From Mesostigma viride (Eukaryota; Streptophyta; Mesostigmatophyceae; Mesostigmatales; Mesostigmataceae): a stretch of 64,000 bases of DNA. The position numbers and the translations under genes were made by a program. The stretch's first letter is position 1; the number at the start of each line of letters is the position of its first letter. Positions 32,585 to 43,768 of this stretch are shown here, in pieces. The stretch covers positions 4,065,433-4,129,432 of the forward strand of contig RPFO01000076.1 in the NCBI GenBank assembly GCA_009746045.1. Reading direction: 5' to 3'. The notes under the pieces are model-generated. The model was not told where the DNA came from, did no database searches, and was given only the letters and a program-made list of their open reading frames with translations.

Positions 32585-33228
32585 AGTTAGCATTTTGGGC
32601 AACCAATATGCTAAGTGGATGCAGTTTGGAAAGACCTTTCCAACGCCGTGCTGACCGCCTGAAACAGACAAGGGACGAGAAAGATATCAAGTCCCGAAGT
32701 CCTAGCCATCCGTGGCCGACTAGGGTGCAGTCCTCTGGCATAGTGGACAGGACACGTGGCAGGCCGTGCCTGCACAGGCTTAGCCTGATTATCACGTGAC
32801 TGTGGTCCACGTAGATCAGAGGAGCAGCAGCCTGTGACTGGTGGAATACTGGAGCTGGCACAGGTCTGCAAGGATACTAGGCCTTGCAGGCTTGTGACAG
32901 GTCCTGTACTTCCTAGGTTGCAGAGTCTAGGCAAATCCAGTTCGTCCTGGCTCTGCACTGATGCCAGTGGACGTTGAGGATTTGCTTGCACGCCTGCACG
33001 TGCCTCGTCACACCGATGGGAACGAGGAACAACGCAAGGATATAGCTTGGTCATGGGGGATGACCAGCTATCTCGAAAAGCACGAACCGTGGGTGCCACC
33101 TTGGTCGTGGAAGTGCCCATTGTGGTCGTGGCCTGGTGAACAGATTTAAGGTTGCTGCCTTGCAACATTGGCTAAGACGCGCTGTGAAAGATCAAGAGCT
33201 CACATACGCTGGGGAGCTCTTTCTAACT
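32585..33228 (+). repeat. 3' LTR of element C
   Basis: 644 bp, almost identical to 23444-24087; followed by CCCTG and by element D pol. Confidence 0.95.
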
Positions 33229-33233
33229 CCCTG

Positions 33234-36061
33234 CTGTTGGACCAAGGTCGCCTGCATTCCACAAAACACCATGGGCTCATTCTCAACCATGTACTGGATC
33301 TTACCCAGTTCAAACCGTTTCTGGATCCTGGCCAGAGTCAACTCTTGCCAAGTGGGATGGCCCAGGAGATGCAGATCATCACCATGCAGGGAGGCAAACG
33401 CTGGCAGCCCCTCATAGCTACCCTGAAACAGACAAGGATCAACTGGAGAGACTGAGAGACCACAGACAGACCTGAGGTACTTCTCCAAGCTCTTCCTCCA
33501 GATGATGGGACTCGATCTAAGGCCTTCTACGCCTTTGAGAATCCGCAAATACCTCGTCTTCAGCTCTGCCCTCCACACTGCAGGCACCTTAACAAAGAAA
33601 GGGGGTATTGTGCGCCAAGTATCCTGTGCTTCCTGCTGATCACCCTTAAGAAAAGCCCTCTTGAAATCTACCAACACAGAGCTATAGGGTATCCCCTTCT
33701 GTAGAAAAGACAAGTAAATGCACAACAAAATCCTCCATGTATCATGCAGCATCCCTGGTGTGTAAAGCTCCTCATCTGCTAACTGTCCAGTGCCATGGTA
33801 CTCAGTCACAACTGGTCTGACATGTGGCACCTGCACGCCATCTACCTCCTTGAGCTTGAGGACAAACATCAATCTGAGCAGCTGGTGATCCTCAGGGAGG
33901 ACATCCACAGGCTCTGCACAGTTGGCAACTATCCACTCATGCCCAGAAGCAACAAAGCCAAGAGTCCATGCCTTAGCCATCTTGGGGCTTTGCATCATCT
34001 CCACTAGCTTGCGCCAAGGTACAGGACTCGTTCCTGGGATCTGGTACCTCTGCACACCCAACTCACGTGGGTCAAACGTAGTAGGGAGGATCAGCAGGTC
34101 CCCAGCAATGGGCTCCTTTGTATCAGGACCCTCTGCCTCTAGACCCCTCACAGCCCTTACAGCCACACTAAGACCCTGGGAGTAGCGATATCTCTGCAAG
34201 GGAAGGCGGCCCTGCCCTTCTAATGCTAGCTCCTCAGAGGATATCCTCACCCCTGGTAAGCACAAGAAGTTCTGACCTAGAATGGCAGGCCCCTGATACC
34301 CTTCAACCACACTGAACGTGGTGGGCACCCCCAGGATAGGCACACTCACTTCTCCCAAGATCTTCATGGACACATTCCCAGAGAAATCAGACACAGCTAG
34401 GCAGCTAGGGGATGACCACTGCAAGCCTGCAGCATCCTCTACCCTTAGAATGGACACCTGTGAGTTGGTATCCACTTCTAGTGCTGGTGCCCCACATGAC
34501 CCCCATCCCGTGAGCTTAGATACCTTGGGATCACGCTTGCTGTTCTGCAGAGCTCGAATGATGTCCGCCATAAGCAGCCCCCTGGACTGTGGTGCAGCCC
34601 TGGCCACCTCTGGCCTTGTGACAGACGTCTCAGCAGACTCCTGCTCACCCTCATCCATCCAGGACAGACCATAATCCAAGCATGGTGGGTTAGCATCTGC
34701 TGCCTGGCTCTCATCCTGCTCATCTCCCTCCAAGGGAGGATCAGGGCCGTCTTCAGGCCAGATTGCAGTTGGCCTTCTCTCCTTGACGTGAGCCCAGGAT
34801 AGCCTGTACACGTGCTTGGGATTACTCTCCAAAGCCACCAGACAAGAATGGTTAGCTTCCTCAACATGGGTTACCTGCCCATCTTGCCACTTGCCACGCT
34901 TGCCTGGTAATGACGGTTCCTTCCACATCCTGACCCTCAGTCCCACCTGGGGCCTCAGCATTTTCCAACCCTTGTCCTTACGCCTCAATCTGGAAAACAC
35001 CCTGTCTGCCTTCTTCAGGCAGGCTGCCACCACGTCCTGTGATAGCATACCAAACTGCAATGCCAGGGGAGAGACTGCCACACCATCATAGTAATAGGTT
35101 ACCCTGTGGTTAAGCTGCTCCTCAATCCCCTTACACCAAGCTGCTTTCTCTAGAGCTGATGCCACAACAGGCACACTCCTAGCTGCTAGCACCACTGTTT
35201 TTACTTCACGTATAGATCTCTCTACAGCTCCCTGCTGCCCATGGATTCCCTAGGGACCACTACCAACTTACAAGGAAGCTGGTCAGCCAGCTTGATCAAG
35301 CAGTCAAACTGCAAGTCAGCTTGCACCTTGGTGTACACCCCAAAGCCTGGCAACAAAGACTGGAGACCCATCAACAGCTGATGCTCCTGCATTCCAGGAA
35401 GAATGGTCAGCAACCTATATCTGCTAAACCTATCCACCCCCACCAACAGATACATGCCCCTGATGTGTTGGATGTCCACCTGGATATCCCCCCGCTCTCT
35501 AGCAGGTTCTCTGGCATGGGACTGTGGGAGGCGAACAGCATTCTCCTGACAGACACAATTCTGAGCAGCTGCACTGCAGGCCTCTAGCAAAGGCTCCTTG
35601 CCAATCTTCCAAGCAAACATCTCTGCCTGCTTAGAGTGACCAAAGATATGGTGTAGAGTGTTTCCAGCCTGAGCATAGCTCAACCCCCTGTCAGCCTGGC
35701 TGCACAGAGAGGAACGTGACAAAGACTGTGTGCTTGGGATAGCACGACCCACCTGCTGTTCTCTTGCTCCAGGGACCTCCTCCAAGGTAGCTCGGCTCCC
35801 AGAGCCAGCCCCGGTTCCCACAGAAGCTGCAGGTCCTTCCAGTCTGGCGGCTTGACTCCCAGAGTCAACCCCAACAACTGGAGACCCTGCACCTGCCACA
35901 GGCACAGGGAATTCCACTGCTGCAGCAGCGTTATTGCAATCATTGAGTGGAAGCACCTCATCATTCCCAACCCCTTGCTGCTGCACAAGAGGGACACCCC
36001 CATTACTATGTACAACTGTTCGTCCCACTAGGGGTGATTGACTATTTACAGGGGACAACAT
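33234..36061 (-). pseudogene. pol: pol of element D: IN, PR-like, RT; one frameshift
   Basis: Minus strand. First part 36061-35222: start MLSPVNSQSPLVG, zinc region HHIFGHSKQ, integrase Asp in GDIQVDIQHI and Asp in QADLQFDC. A one-base deletion near 35225 breaks the frame before the Glu (VERSIREVK in the relatives). Second part 35195-33234: integrase C-terminus, retropepsin-like EVDTNSQVSIL and AILGQNFLC, then RT with VDFKRAFLKGDQQ and SLHGDDLHLLG. Cut by element C; RNase H is at 22685-23438. The protein differs clearly from the A/C/E subfamily yet keeps every unusual feature. Confidence 0.9.
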
Positions 36062-36066
36062 TCAAG

Positions 36067-37414
36067 TCATGGCTTACCCACCTGGCCAGAGCCTGCTCCA
36101 GCAGACTTGGCCTGGTCTGGGCAGTCACGTCGCCAATGACCCGTCCTGCCACATCCAAAGCACTTGTCATCCTTCCCAGCAGCAGCCTTCTTCAGGCCAC
36201 CCTGGTTCTGGCTGCTCTGACTGGCCTGGGTGCCCTGGCCCTGGCTCTTGCCTTGCCCTTGGCCACCCTTGTTCTGCTGACCACCCTGGTGACCACCAGC
36301 CTGCTGCTGACCCTTGCCTTTGGATCCCTGCTGCTGGCCCTTGCCACCCTGGTTACCATTCTGCCTGCGCCTGTTAGCCCTCTGACGCCTACTAGGTCTG
36401 GTTTCTCCCTGAGCACCCTGCCCAGGGGCGTCACCATGGACCTGATGAGCGGAGGCTGAAGGGGCACCAGTCACCTGGATTGCCTTGCAAGCAGCATTGT
36501 CAGATGGACGGATATTGAAAATAACCTTTTGCAAGGCTGGCCACGTCCCATCTGTCTGATCAGCAAACATCCTAGCTGCATTTCTCCCATCCACACTCAG
36601 CCCCATGCGATCCAGGAAGTAATCTGCCACTGCTCTATCAGTCAGATTGAAGCCATGCTTGGCCCCCTTCTCCCTGATGCGTGTGAGCCGCTGCAGCTCC
36701 TCAGCTATTGTGCCCTTGATCTCAAAGGTATCATAGCTGAGCTTATAGTGATTAGTGAGGTTGAGTACCTTATCAGAAAACTCCTGACGTAGGCCCTCTA
36801 GGAACTGAGACCAAGTCAGCTTGTCCTTGACAGCCTGCCTAGCCTTGTCCCTCACCCTCTCACTTGAATCCCTATTAGTCGTGGATGTGTGGAATACCTG
36901 CACAAGGTTGACAGTGGGATCTACAGAGCATGAAACTAGCTCCATATCCTCCAACCACTTGTCTAGCTCTTCCTGTCCCACAGGAGGCTTGAGAGGCTTC
37001 TGGCCATTCATCACAGCCACAGCACTCATATGAGGTCTAGTCCCAGGCAAAGCACGAGGGTCACTGCCAATGACAGCAGCTCCTACTGGTGCTAATGGCG
37101 CAGGAACATGAGCTGCAGGAACACCAGACGGAGGCACACATGGTCTCTTACCAGGTGCTTGCCGTTCAGCATCATTCTGGCCCTCCCCCGTCAGCACCAC
37201 GCCGTCGGTTGGCCACCCTGCACGCTCCTCCCCTTGTGCCACCTCTTTCCTCTTCCGGTTGGACGCCCTCCTGCCATTGACGCCCTCTGCCGTTGGGATT
37301 GCCTGTCCCTCTGGCACGACGTTGGCGGGGCCTCCCGTGTCTGCCCTTGCCTCACCCCCGCCATCCCCCGCTCCGCCCCGCTCCCGCTGCCGCCCCGCGC
37401 GTGTTACGAAGCAT
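36067..37414 (-). pseudogene. gag: gag of element D
   Basis: ATG expected at 37414 in TATAATGC. The first ~33 codons are in a different frame from the rest, which is open from 37317 to 36067. Capsid-like region: LTWSQFLEGLRQEFSDKVLNL, ADYFLDRMGLSVDGRN. Gly/Gln/Lys-rich tract, then knuckle CFGCGRTGHWRRDCPD. The stop is TGA CTT, and a missing base puts pol out of frame with it, unlike in the other copies. Confidence 0.85.
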
Positions 37415-37475
37415 TATAGAATACACAGAAAACACACGCAGATATGGCCGCTGGAACCCACTCAGGCTCACGCAC

Positions 37476-38603
37476 TTACTCCAGACGAGGCCGCCTCCTG
37501 GCTTGCACTCGCCTGCCCCTCCTCACGGTCTGGACGCTGCTCAACACCCTCAGCAACCGTGTGGCTGCTGCTGCCTCTGCGACAATCTGGAGGTCTGGGT
37601 TAAACTCTCCCAGCACGCAGGTCACAGGTCGCCCGTCTTCCTTGCGTTCGACTGGATGTTGTGTCTCGCCTGGGTTGCGATGCCAAGCAAGATTGCGCAA
37701 CCACCGCTTACCGCCGCCGACAAGCTCGTTCTGCTCGCCTCGGCCGTAACGGTCGTACTCGTGAGTCGCCTCACGAGGGATATGCAGATCAGCTCTCTGC
37801 CTTGCCTCGTAGGTCTCGGTAGTGCCGTCGCCCTCGTTTATCTGCTGGGCTGAGCGCTTGACGGAGCCCTCTGGCTTGTCAGTCCACTCAAAATGGACGT
37901 CTTCAGGCGTCTTCTCGACCCCTGCGACAATCTCCACCTCCGGACCCCACGCAGTGGTGGTTTCCGGCCTCGGTGTATCAAGCCTTGAGTAGACCCCGAA
38001 AGGCTGCGTGGTAATATAGAACCTGTCTGCGTACCCTCTCGACTCTTGCAAAAGGACAGCAACAAGATTCTCAATGGTTTGGGCAAATACCTCCGCCGTG
38101 CTCCAAGGATTTACCGTCTCCCGAGCACGCGCGTTCCGGATGATGTCGGCGTCTGGTACCCCCTCTCCTAGCACTGCTGTCGCCACCCAGTGGTTGAACA
38201 GTCTGGTGCTGCCGAGCGCTGTTGCCACGATCTGGCTAAGCGCCTCCCTGGCTAGGTCGAGACCGGCAAGCGTGATATGGGCGCCCTGATAAGCGACCTC
38301 CACACGATTAGCAGTTTCAGCTAGCGCGTCACGAATGCGCACCAACTCTTCCACCGCCACTCGCCCCGTCTCACCTGGAGAAATCACGACGCGAGCCCGT
38401 TGTATAATCGGGTCCGCCGCCGCTGGCCTGTTGCCTCCCCCACTCACCGCCACCCACCCCTCTTCTGCCAAGTGCCTCGCTACGTAGGCCGCTTGCACGA
38501 ATGTTGGAGCGTTTGCTTGGTTACGGTAGGGGAAAAACGCTTGCGCGTCTCTCTGCTCGTTCGCCTCACCAGCACCGTGGCTGCTTGACGATGAACCAGA
38601 CAT
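37476..38603 (-). CDS. ORF0 of element D, intact (375 aa)
   Basis: Only uninterrupted ORF0 in the window, from ATG at 38603 (MSGSSSSSHG), 24 nt after the LTR, to the stop at 37476, 61 nt before the gag ATG. Order: Ser-rich start, TFVQAAYVARHLAEEGWVAV, SPGETGRVAVEELVRIRDAL, YQGAHITLAGLDLAREALSQ, FNHWVATAVLGEGV, ENLVAVLLQESRG, GVYSRLDTPRPE, KTPEDVHFEWTDKPEG, a basic region RQRADLHIPREATHEYDRYGRG, a Trp-rich segment (GKRWLRNLAWHR) and a basic tail. No signal peptide, membrane segment or known domain is apparent. It is homologous to ORF0 in A, B, C and E. A role in particle assembly or RNA handling is only a guess. Confidence 0.8.
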   Translation of the reverse strand: MSGSSSSSHGAGEANEQRDAQAFFPYRNQANAPTFVQAAYVARHLAEEGWVAVSGGGNRPAAADPIIQRARVVISPGETGRVAVEELVRIRDALAETANRVEVAYQGAHITLAGLDLAREALSQIVATALGSTRLFNHWVATAVLGEGVPDADIIRNARARETVNPWSTAEVFAQTIENLVAVLLQESRGYADRFYITTQPFGVYSRLDTPRPETTTAWGPEVEIVAGVEKTPEDVHFEWTDKPEGSVKRSAQQINEGDGTTETYEARQRADLHIPREATHEYDRYGRGEQNELVGGGKRWLRNLAWHRNPGETQHPVERKEDGRPVTCVLGEFNPDLQIVAEAAAATRLLRVLSSVQTVRRGRRVQARRRPRLE

Positions 38604-38616
38604 GAAAGCGTGGAAG

Positions 38617-38626
38617 CAATAGTACG
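38617..38626 (-). promoter_or_regulatory. Primer-binding-position site, element D
   Basis: CGTACTATTG on the minus strand directly after the 5' LTR; complementary to 22021-22030. Confidence 0.6.
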
Positions 38627-39280
38627 ATTTGCGCAGCAACTCGTCAGCAGAGCTTGTGAGCTCCTGGTCCTTGCCGGCTGGAATGACCCTAGGCTGCTGG
38701 CTAGCAACCTTTATCCTCACACCAGGCCTACGACCCTCGATAGGCTCGCCACTCGTCGTGACGACCAAGGTTCGTGTGTGAAGACGCTCGTTGCCTCGTT
38801 GAGCCTCGAGCTATATGCAACCTCGTTCCATCCTTGTTCCTCGGTCATGAGCAACGCTGGGCAACGCTACATTGCCAGAGCCTCGTATCGCTGCCTTGCA
38901 TCCTCGTTGCAGGCAGTATACAGGAATCTCTGGCTATCCTGTGTCTAGGACAGCACAGGACCTGCCACAGTCCTGCAAGGACGTACATCCTTGCAGACCT
39001 GCTGGCTGGTTACTGGCTTCTACTAGCCACAGTACCGTTGAGCCCTCAGTACACTGTGTCCCAGTCACGTGAGAGTCCAGGCTAAGCCTGTGCAGGCACG
39101 GCCTGCCACGTGTCCTGTCCACTATGCCCTGAGTGTGCCCCGCCCTCGCCCACCGGTCGGCAGTACTTCGGGACTTGATAACTTTCTAGTCCCTTGTCTG
39201 TTCTAGGCGGTTGACACGGCGTTGGAAAGGTCTCCTCAACCTGCATCCATCTAGCACATTGGTGCCCCAATATGCTAACT
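38627..39280 (-). repeat. 5' LTR of element D
   Basis: 654 bp; differs from the 3' LTR by a 3-bp and a 2-bp indel and few substitutions. Right flank AATCC. Confidence 0.92.
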
Positions 39281-39646
39281 AATCCCTCTAAAGGGAGCTC
39301 TTTCACAGAACCGGCATCAAACAGAGCGACCTTTAAAAATACTTGCCTACTCCATCCTTCCGTCGGGGCACGTAGGAAACTGTGCAGAATGTGTGTGATG
39401 CGGCCATACCTAGCCCCCTCTTTACCATAAACCATTACTCCAGAGTTGCGATGGCGAACAGTTTGTCGAAGGTCGGCGACTGCAGTTCGGTAATTGCTGC
39501 CATTGATGTGGATTGAGTCATGCTCGTCACAAGCAGGCTCCATGCCACACACCGCTGCCGTAATCATCGTGGGGAGGCGTGGCTCCTGGTTTTGCGTGAT
39601 CCATTGCTTCAACCACGCCAGGTTGCCAACGTGAACGAGCCGACGC
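39281..39646 (-). pseudogene. Gene H, upstream exon fragment
   Basis: Exon begins after a splice acceptor (TTGTCACTTGCAG, AG at 39647-39648). It reads VHVGNLAWLKQW, MITAAVCGMEPACDEHDSIHI, VMVYGKEGARYGRITHIL and QVFLKVALFDAGSVKELP. It then meets element D and resumes in frame at 21085. Earlier exons would lie beyond the gypsy LTR at 39718, outside the window. The pattern (YGRI...VALFD...) loosely suggests a transposase-associated domain. Confidence 0.5.
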
Positions 39647-39717
39647 CTGCAAGTGACAAAGGCGAATAACGTACATCACATTGCAAAATCAATTTAACAT
39701 ACAATTAAACATAGTTG

Positions 39718-40302
39718 TGTTACGTCCCAGCCCAGACACACCTAGCCTGAGCTACGTAGCGAAAGACCCTCCTTGCCGGAATTAGGAATAATTCAAGGTA
39801 GCATAATGTAGGTTGCGCTTCACGACGTGAGTCGTGAGATATCTAGCATCACGGCTTGATACCAAGCTAATTTGTACACACTTATAATGGCTAGCAAGAC
39901 CAATTACAAATGGATAATTGCCCCGGGCTCAATGTGTAGGCGTATTCGCACTTATCATTCATCAAACCAAGAGGACGAGACTCTCGTCCTCGGACTAATT
40001 TAACCTAGGTGGGTAGCGGCGCAGATACACACCAAATATCCTACTGGACAATCCAAGTCACTCATTCCGCGTAGGATCCGGGCCGACATCGACCCCCAAC
40101 TACAGGATCCACGCCTAGAACTATAGACAGACCCAGAACTGGCGCGGCGCCACGGCACCGGCCCCTCAAAGGTCAACCTAGGACCAAAATAACTAGTCCA
40201 ATTCACACAATAGTCAATATTCATAAAACCCAGTACAACGGCCACAAGACCTTAGTAATTTATTCCATTGTTACGTCCGACTAAAAGGGCCGGGACGTAA
40301 CA
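39718..40302 (-). repeat. 3' LTR of gypsy-like element Gy1
   Basis: 585 bp with inverted ends TGTTACGTCCC / GGGACGTAACA. On the minus strand it directly follows a polypurine tract, which marks it as the 3' LTR of an element that extends to the right. It lies in a presumed intron or flank of gene H. Confidence 0.8.
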
Positions 40303-40315
40303 CTCCTCCCCCCCC
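40303..40315 (-). promoter_or_regulatory. Polypurine tract of Gy1
   Basis: GGGGGGGGAGGAG on the minus strand, adjoining TGTTACG of the LTR. An identical tract precedes the Gy2 LTR (63474-63486). Confidence 0.8.
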
Positions 40316-40526
40316 ACGGGGGTCGGTAGTCCCTACCGTACAAGGATAGGATAAGGAAGCAAAACAATACTGCTATAAGAGTACTATGTCCCGACCTCGG
40401 TTCACCCGCAGGTCAGTAATACCAGTTCCTCTAGAGGTTGATACACGTGACCAACCCTGACGTAGTAGCCAGAACTCTGTGGACTGGATCATTCCGCTAT
40501 CCGTCCCAAAAACTGAAATATCCACT

Positions 40527-40949
40527 CTAGCGTCCGCCGCTGGTGGGCCGCCGTTGCTGCTGGGCCTCAAGGAGAGCCCGTCGCCCCACGGGGGTCATTT
40601 GACGGATCATCACCCCGGGGTTCGCACATAGATCCCACTCAAAGGCCATCTGATAGGGAGACATCTTATGCCGACCCATCCTGGATAGCTCCACCCACGT
40701 ACCCCGGGGCCACATGGACAGGAACCCAGCAAGGTACTGGGGGTGGGTAAATAGAAGAGTCAGCGCCGACCGATCCACCACCCCACAGCGGTGCTCGCGA
40801 ACAAACTGCACCCCCATCATAAAAACCTCTGTGCGCACGTGATCATCGTTGATAGTCACCCTCGGAACCCCTACAATATCAGGCACCACCCGTCCCAGGA
40901 AGGCACGCCCTTCCGTTGGGGCCACCTTTGGCGGCGTCACCACGTGCCC
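40527..40949 (-). CDS. Extra 3' ORF of Gy1, C-terminal part
   Basis: Continues the ORF ending at 59855 when element E is removed: FENRH is followed by VVTPPKVAPTEGRAFLG. Other visible blocks are VTINDDHVRTEVFMMGVQF, LLFTHPQYLAGFLSMWPRGTW, SPYQMAFEWDLCANPG and a Gln/Arg-rich end. No known domain and no membrane segment, so it is not an obvious envelope gene. Located between integrase and polypurine tract. Confidence 0.6.
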   Translation of the reverse strand, partial: GHVVTPPKVAPTEGRAFLGRVVPDIVGVPRVTINDDHVRTEVFMMGVQFVREHRCGVVDRSALTLLFTHPQYLAGFLSMWPRGTWVELSRMGRHKMSPYQMAFEWDLCANPGVMIRQMTPVGRRALLEAQQQRRPTSGGR

Positions 40950-41594
40950 AGTTAGAAAGAGCTCCCAACGTATGTGAGCTCTTGGTCTTTCACAGCGCGT
41001 CTTAGCCAATGTTGCAAGGCAGCAACCTTAAATCTGTTCACCAGGCCATGACCACAATGGGCACTTCCACGACCAAGGTGGCACCCACGGTTCGTGCTTT
41101 CCGAGATAGCTGGTCATCCCCCATGACCAAGCTATATCCTTTGCGTTGTTCCTCGTTCCCATCGGCATGACGAGGCACGTGCAGGCGTGCAAGCAAATCC
41201 ACAACGTCCACTGGCATCAGTGCAGAGCCAGGACGTACTGGATTTGCCTAGACTCTGCAACCTAGGAAGTACAGGACCTGTCACAGGCCTGCAAGGTCTA
41301 GTATCCTTGCAGCCCTGTGCCAGCTCCAGTACCCTACTAGTCACAGGCTGCTGCTCCTCCTGGTCTACGTGGACCACAGTCACGTGATAGACAGGCTAAG
41401 CCTGTGCAGGCACGGCCTGCCACGTGTCCTGTCCACTACACCAGAAGACTGCACCCTAGTCGGCCACGGATGGCTAGGACTTCGGGACTTGATATCTTTC
41501 TCGTCCCTTGTCTGTTTCAGGCTGTCAGCACGGCGTTGGAAAGGTCTTTCCAAACTGCATCCACTTAGCATATTGGTTGCCCAAAATGCTAACT
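40950..41594 (-). repeat. 3' LTR of element E
   Basis: 645 bp, AGTTAGCATTTT...TTTCTAACT on the minus strand. Confidence 0.92.
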
Positions 41595-42606
41595 CCAACC
41601 CTTTCTTCTTTTGGAGCTGGACCAGCTTGAAACAAGCCTAACCTTGCTTGTGCCCACTCAGCCACAGACCGCTTGGTCCCTTGGGGTTGATCAGACCTGA
41701 TAGGGCCCAGGGTCCTGCCTCCTTTTGGGTAACAACATATACGCCCTTGGACCAGGCTAGGTGTACTGGCCAGTGAATCAGAGGTCACCCCAGGTTATCC
41801 CCTGACCCCTTGGTCAGCTCCCAACCTTTCCTTGGGAACTTGGTGCTAGATTAAAGTCAAGGCACAGTACCTAGTCCAATGGCTGGGATTAAAGGATGCC
41901 AAGAACGTATTATTGTGAGTTCCTGATCTTTCACAGTTATCACAGGCGCCCGTTCTTATGGCGCCCGCCTTGGCCAGCCTTTCCCTTTGATGCTCAAAGA
42001 GACCCAGGTAGCACCTATACAAATACTGCCTTATTGGGGAGCCCATGTCTTCACTGGGTGTTAAGCCCAGGAATCACTCATGCCAGGCTGTGGCTTTGCT
42101 GGGGAATTGAACCCCACCCCAATCTCCAGGTTTATAGGTGACCTGGAACTTCACACAAGAGATACATGACAACCATGGGAACAACATGAGAATGACATGA
42201 CATGATTATGTTTTATTCGAGCATTATATAACCCAGAATGTGGTTCCCTGGCAACCATGTTCCACATGGTCACACAACCAGGTTCTTTATTAGCAACAGG
42301 TTGGAAACAAGCACCAGAAAACATATATACAGCAACCTGTAAGAACCAGCATTCGGGTTGCCCTTGCATGGCCTAACTGTTTGAGGCCAAAGGCGTCGAC
42401 TTAAGTCCTGGCGACTCTTCTGAACCCCATGGGGAGGGCCAGGCATGATTCTCAGCTGGTAGGAGTGACATTCCACACCAACTCCTGTCCAGGAGGGTGT
42501 ACCTAACCCTGAAGGACCGGCTGTCAACCAGTAAGCACCAGTCACCACTTGGTACTTTGGTCAAGCAGCCCACTGGGGACACCCAAGCTAAAGCAAGGCC
42601 TGGTCT
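41595..42606 (-). other. 3' UTR of element E
   Basis: Same blocks as in C: polypurine tract, complement site (CAATAATACG on the minus strand, 41906-41915), GGCGCC hairpin (~41945-41966), T-arm hairpin 42100-42116, AATAAA signals near 42215 and 42290. Confidence 0.75.
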
Positions 42607-43768
42607 CTATGGCCGCCCGTGTAAGGGGTCCATGAGCCCACGGAGCAGGGGGTACTGCCTCTCCGCCTTCTCCTCCAGCTTGGTGAGGGCATCTGCAGGG
42701 TTGTCCACACCAGGCACATGTTCAATGTGAGCTAGGTAGGACATCTCTTTGAGCAACAAGTAGTCAAGGTCCCTGCTCCTGGCCAGCTGCCTGTGCACAA
42801 ATTGCACCATGCCCATGCTATCAGTCCTCACCAGTGTGTGCAGCTGCAACCTACAGGAAGCCACTTGACATAGCTGGTAGAAGAGCTCCCTCAAGTAAAG
42901 AGCAGTATGCAGCCCTTCACAGATTGCCCTGCACTCAGCAATATCACTGCTGGGTGTAACCCTGTTCTGCAACCGACTGTACCAGGTAACAAGTGAGGTG
43001 TGATCTTGCTCCAGGGTAACTAATGCTGCTGCCCTGCCCCTGACCTCTGTGACCTTCCTATTATCCATAGAACTGTCCACATAGAGAACCATGTCAAGGG
43101 GCTTGTACAAATCCACAGGACCCAGTATAAGAGGGGGAGACATCATGACAGCCTGCACCACACTCTCAGCACCCACCTCAACCAGCTGGGAATCAGTAAG
43201 TCGACTCAAAACCAGCAAGTCAGGGGCACATATACTTGCAAGCCATGCCAGCATGCCCCTGATGGTAGCACACCTAGCCTGCGTGATGGGCTCCTGCAAA
43301 GCATCTACAATCTGCTGTGGGTAGTCCTTACCACCCTCCATCCTGATGAACCACGAGCCCTTGGCTTGGAACAACGTAGCCTGCATGCCACAGAAGACCA
43401 TAGGCTCATTCTTCACCGTGTGCTGTATCTTACCCAGCTCAAACCGCTTCTGGATCTTAGCCAAGACAGCCTCAACCCAGTCTGGTGGACCTATGAGATG
43501 CAGGTCATCACCATGCAGTGAGGCAAAGACAGGAAGGCCATTGTGGGACCCTTGGAACAAACAGGGATCCACTGCTGGAGACACAGAAAACCCACAAGTA
43601 TTCTTCAAGAACTTCTCCAGGCTCTTTCTCCAGATAATGGGACTGGACCTGATATCTTCCAACCCTTTCAGAATTCTCAGGTACCTGGCCTTTATCTCTG
43701 CTCTCCATACAGCAGGTACAGTTGCAAAGAAAGGAGGGATATCTCTCCAAGTCTGCCTAGCCTGATCT
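42607..43768 (-). pseudogene. pol: RNase H and C-terminal RT of element E (first copy)
   Basis: Encodes RT from a position just before WRKSLEKFLKNTCGF through SLHGDDLHLIG and the whole RNase H to LHGRP. It ends at 43768, where an inverted ORF0 fragment is joined. A second copy of the same region is at 44782-45640. Confidence 0.9.

Larger units (their letters stand above)
23444..33228 (+). mobile_element. Copia-like element C, full length
   Basis: LTRs 23444-24087 and 32585-33228, both 644 bp, with two differences noticed. Target duplication CCCTG at 23439-23443 and 33229-33233. It landed in the pol gene of element D. Internal order: primer site, ORF0 (interrupted by a palindromic element), gag, pol, 3' UTR with polypurine tract, 3' LTR. 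Near-identical LTRs show recent insertion. Several one- or two-base indels disrupt the frames; some could be sequencing errors. Confidence 0.95.
21091..39280 (-). mobile_element. Copia-like element D, split by element C
   Basis: Target duplication AATCC at 21086-21090 and 39281-39285. Removing element C and one CCCTG leaves about 8.4 kb in the order (minus strand) 5' LTR 38627-39280, ORF0, gag, pol, 3' UTR, 3' LTR 21091-21749. The two LTRs differ by two small indels and few substitutions, so it is fairly young, but pol has a one-base frameshift. It is a diverged subfamily of the A/B/C/E group. It inserted into coding sequence of gene H. Confidence 0.92.

Noticed and set aside
39718-40302. TGTTACG...CGTAACA as a DNA transposon with long inverted ends
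   Set aside because: The polypurine tract GGGGGGGGAGGAG directly beside it and the gypsy integrase on the same strand identify it as an LTR; the same arrangement recurs in Gy2.
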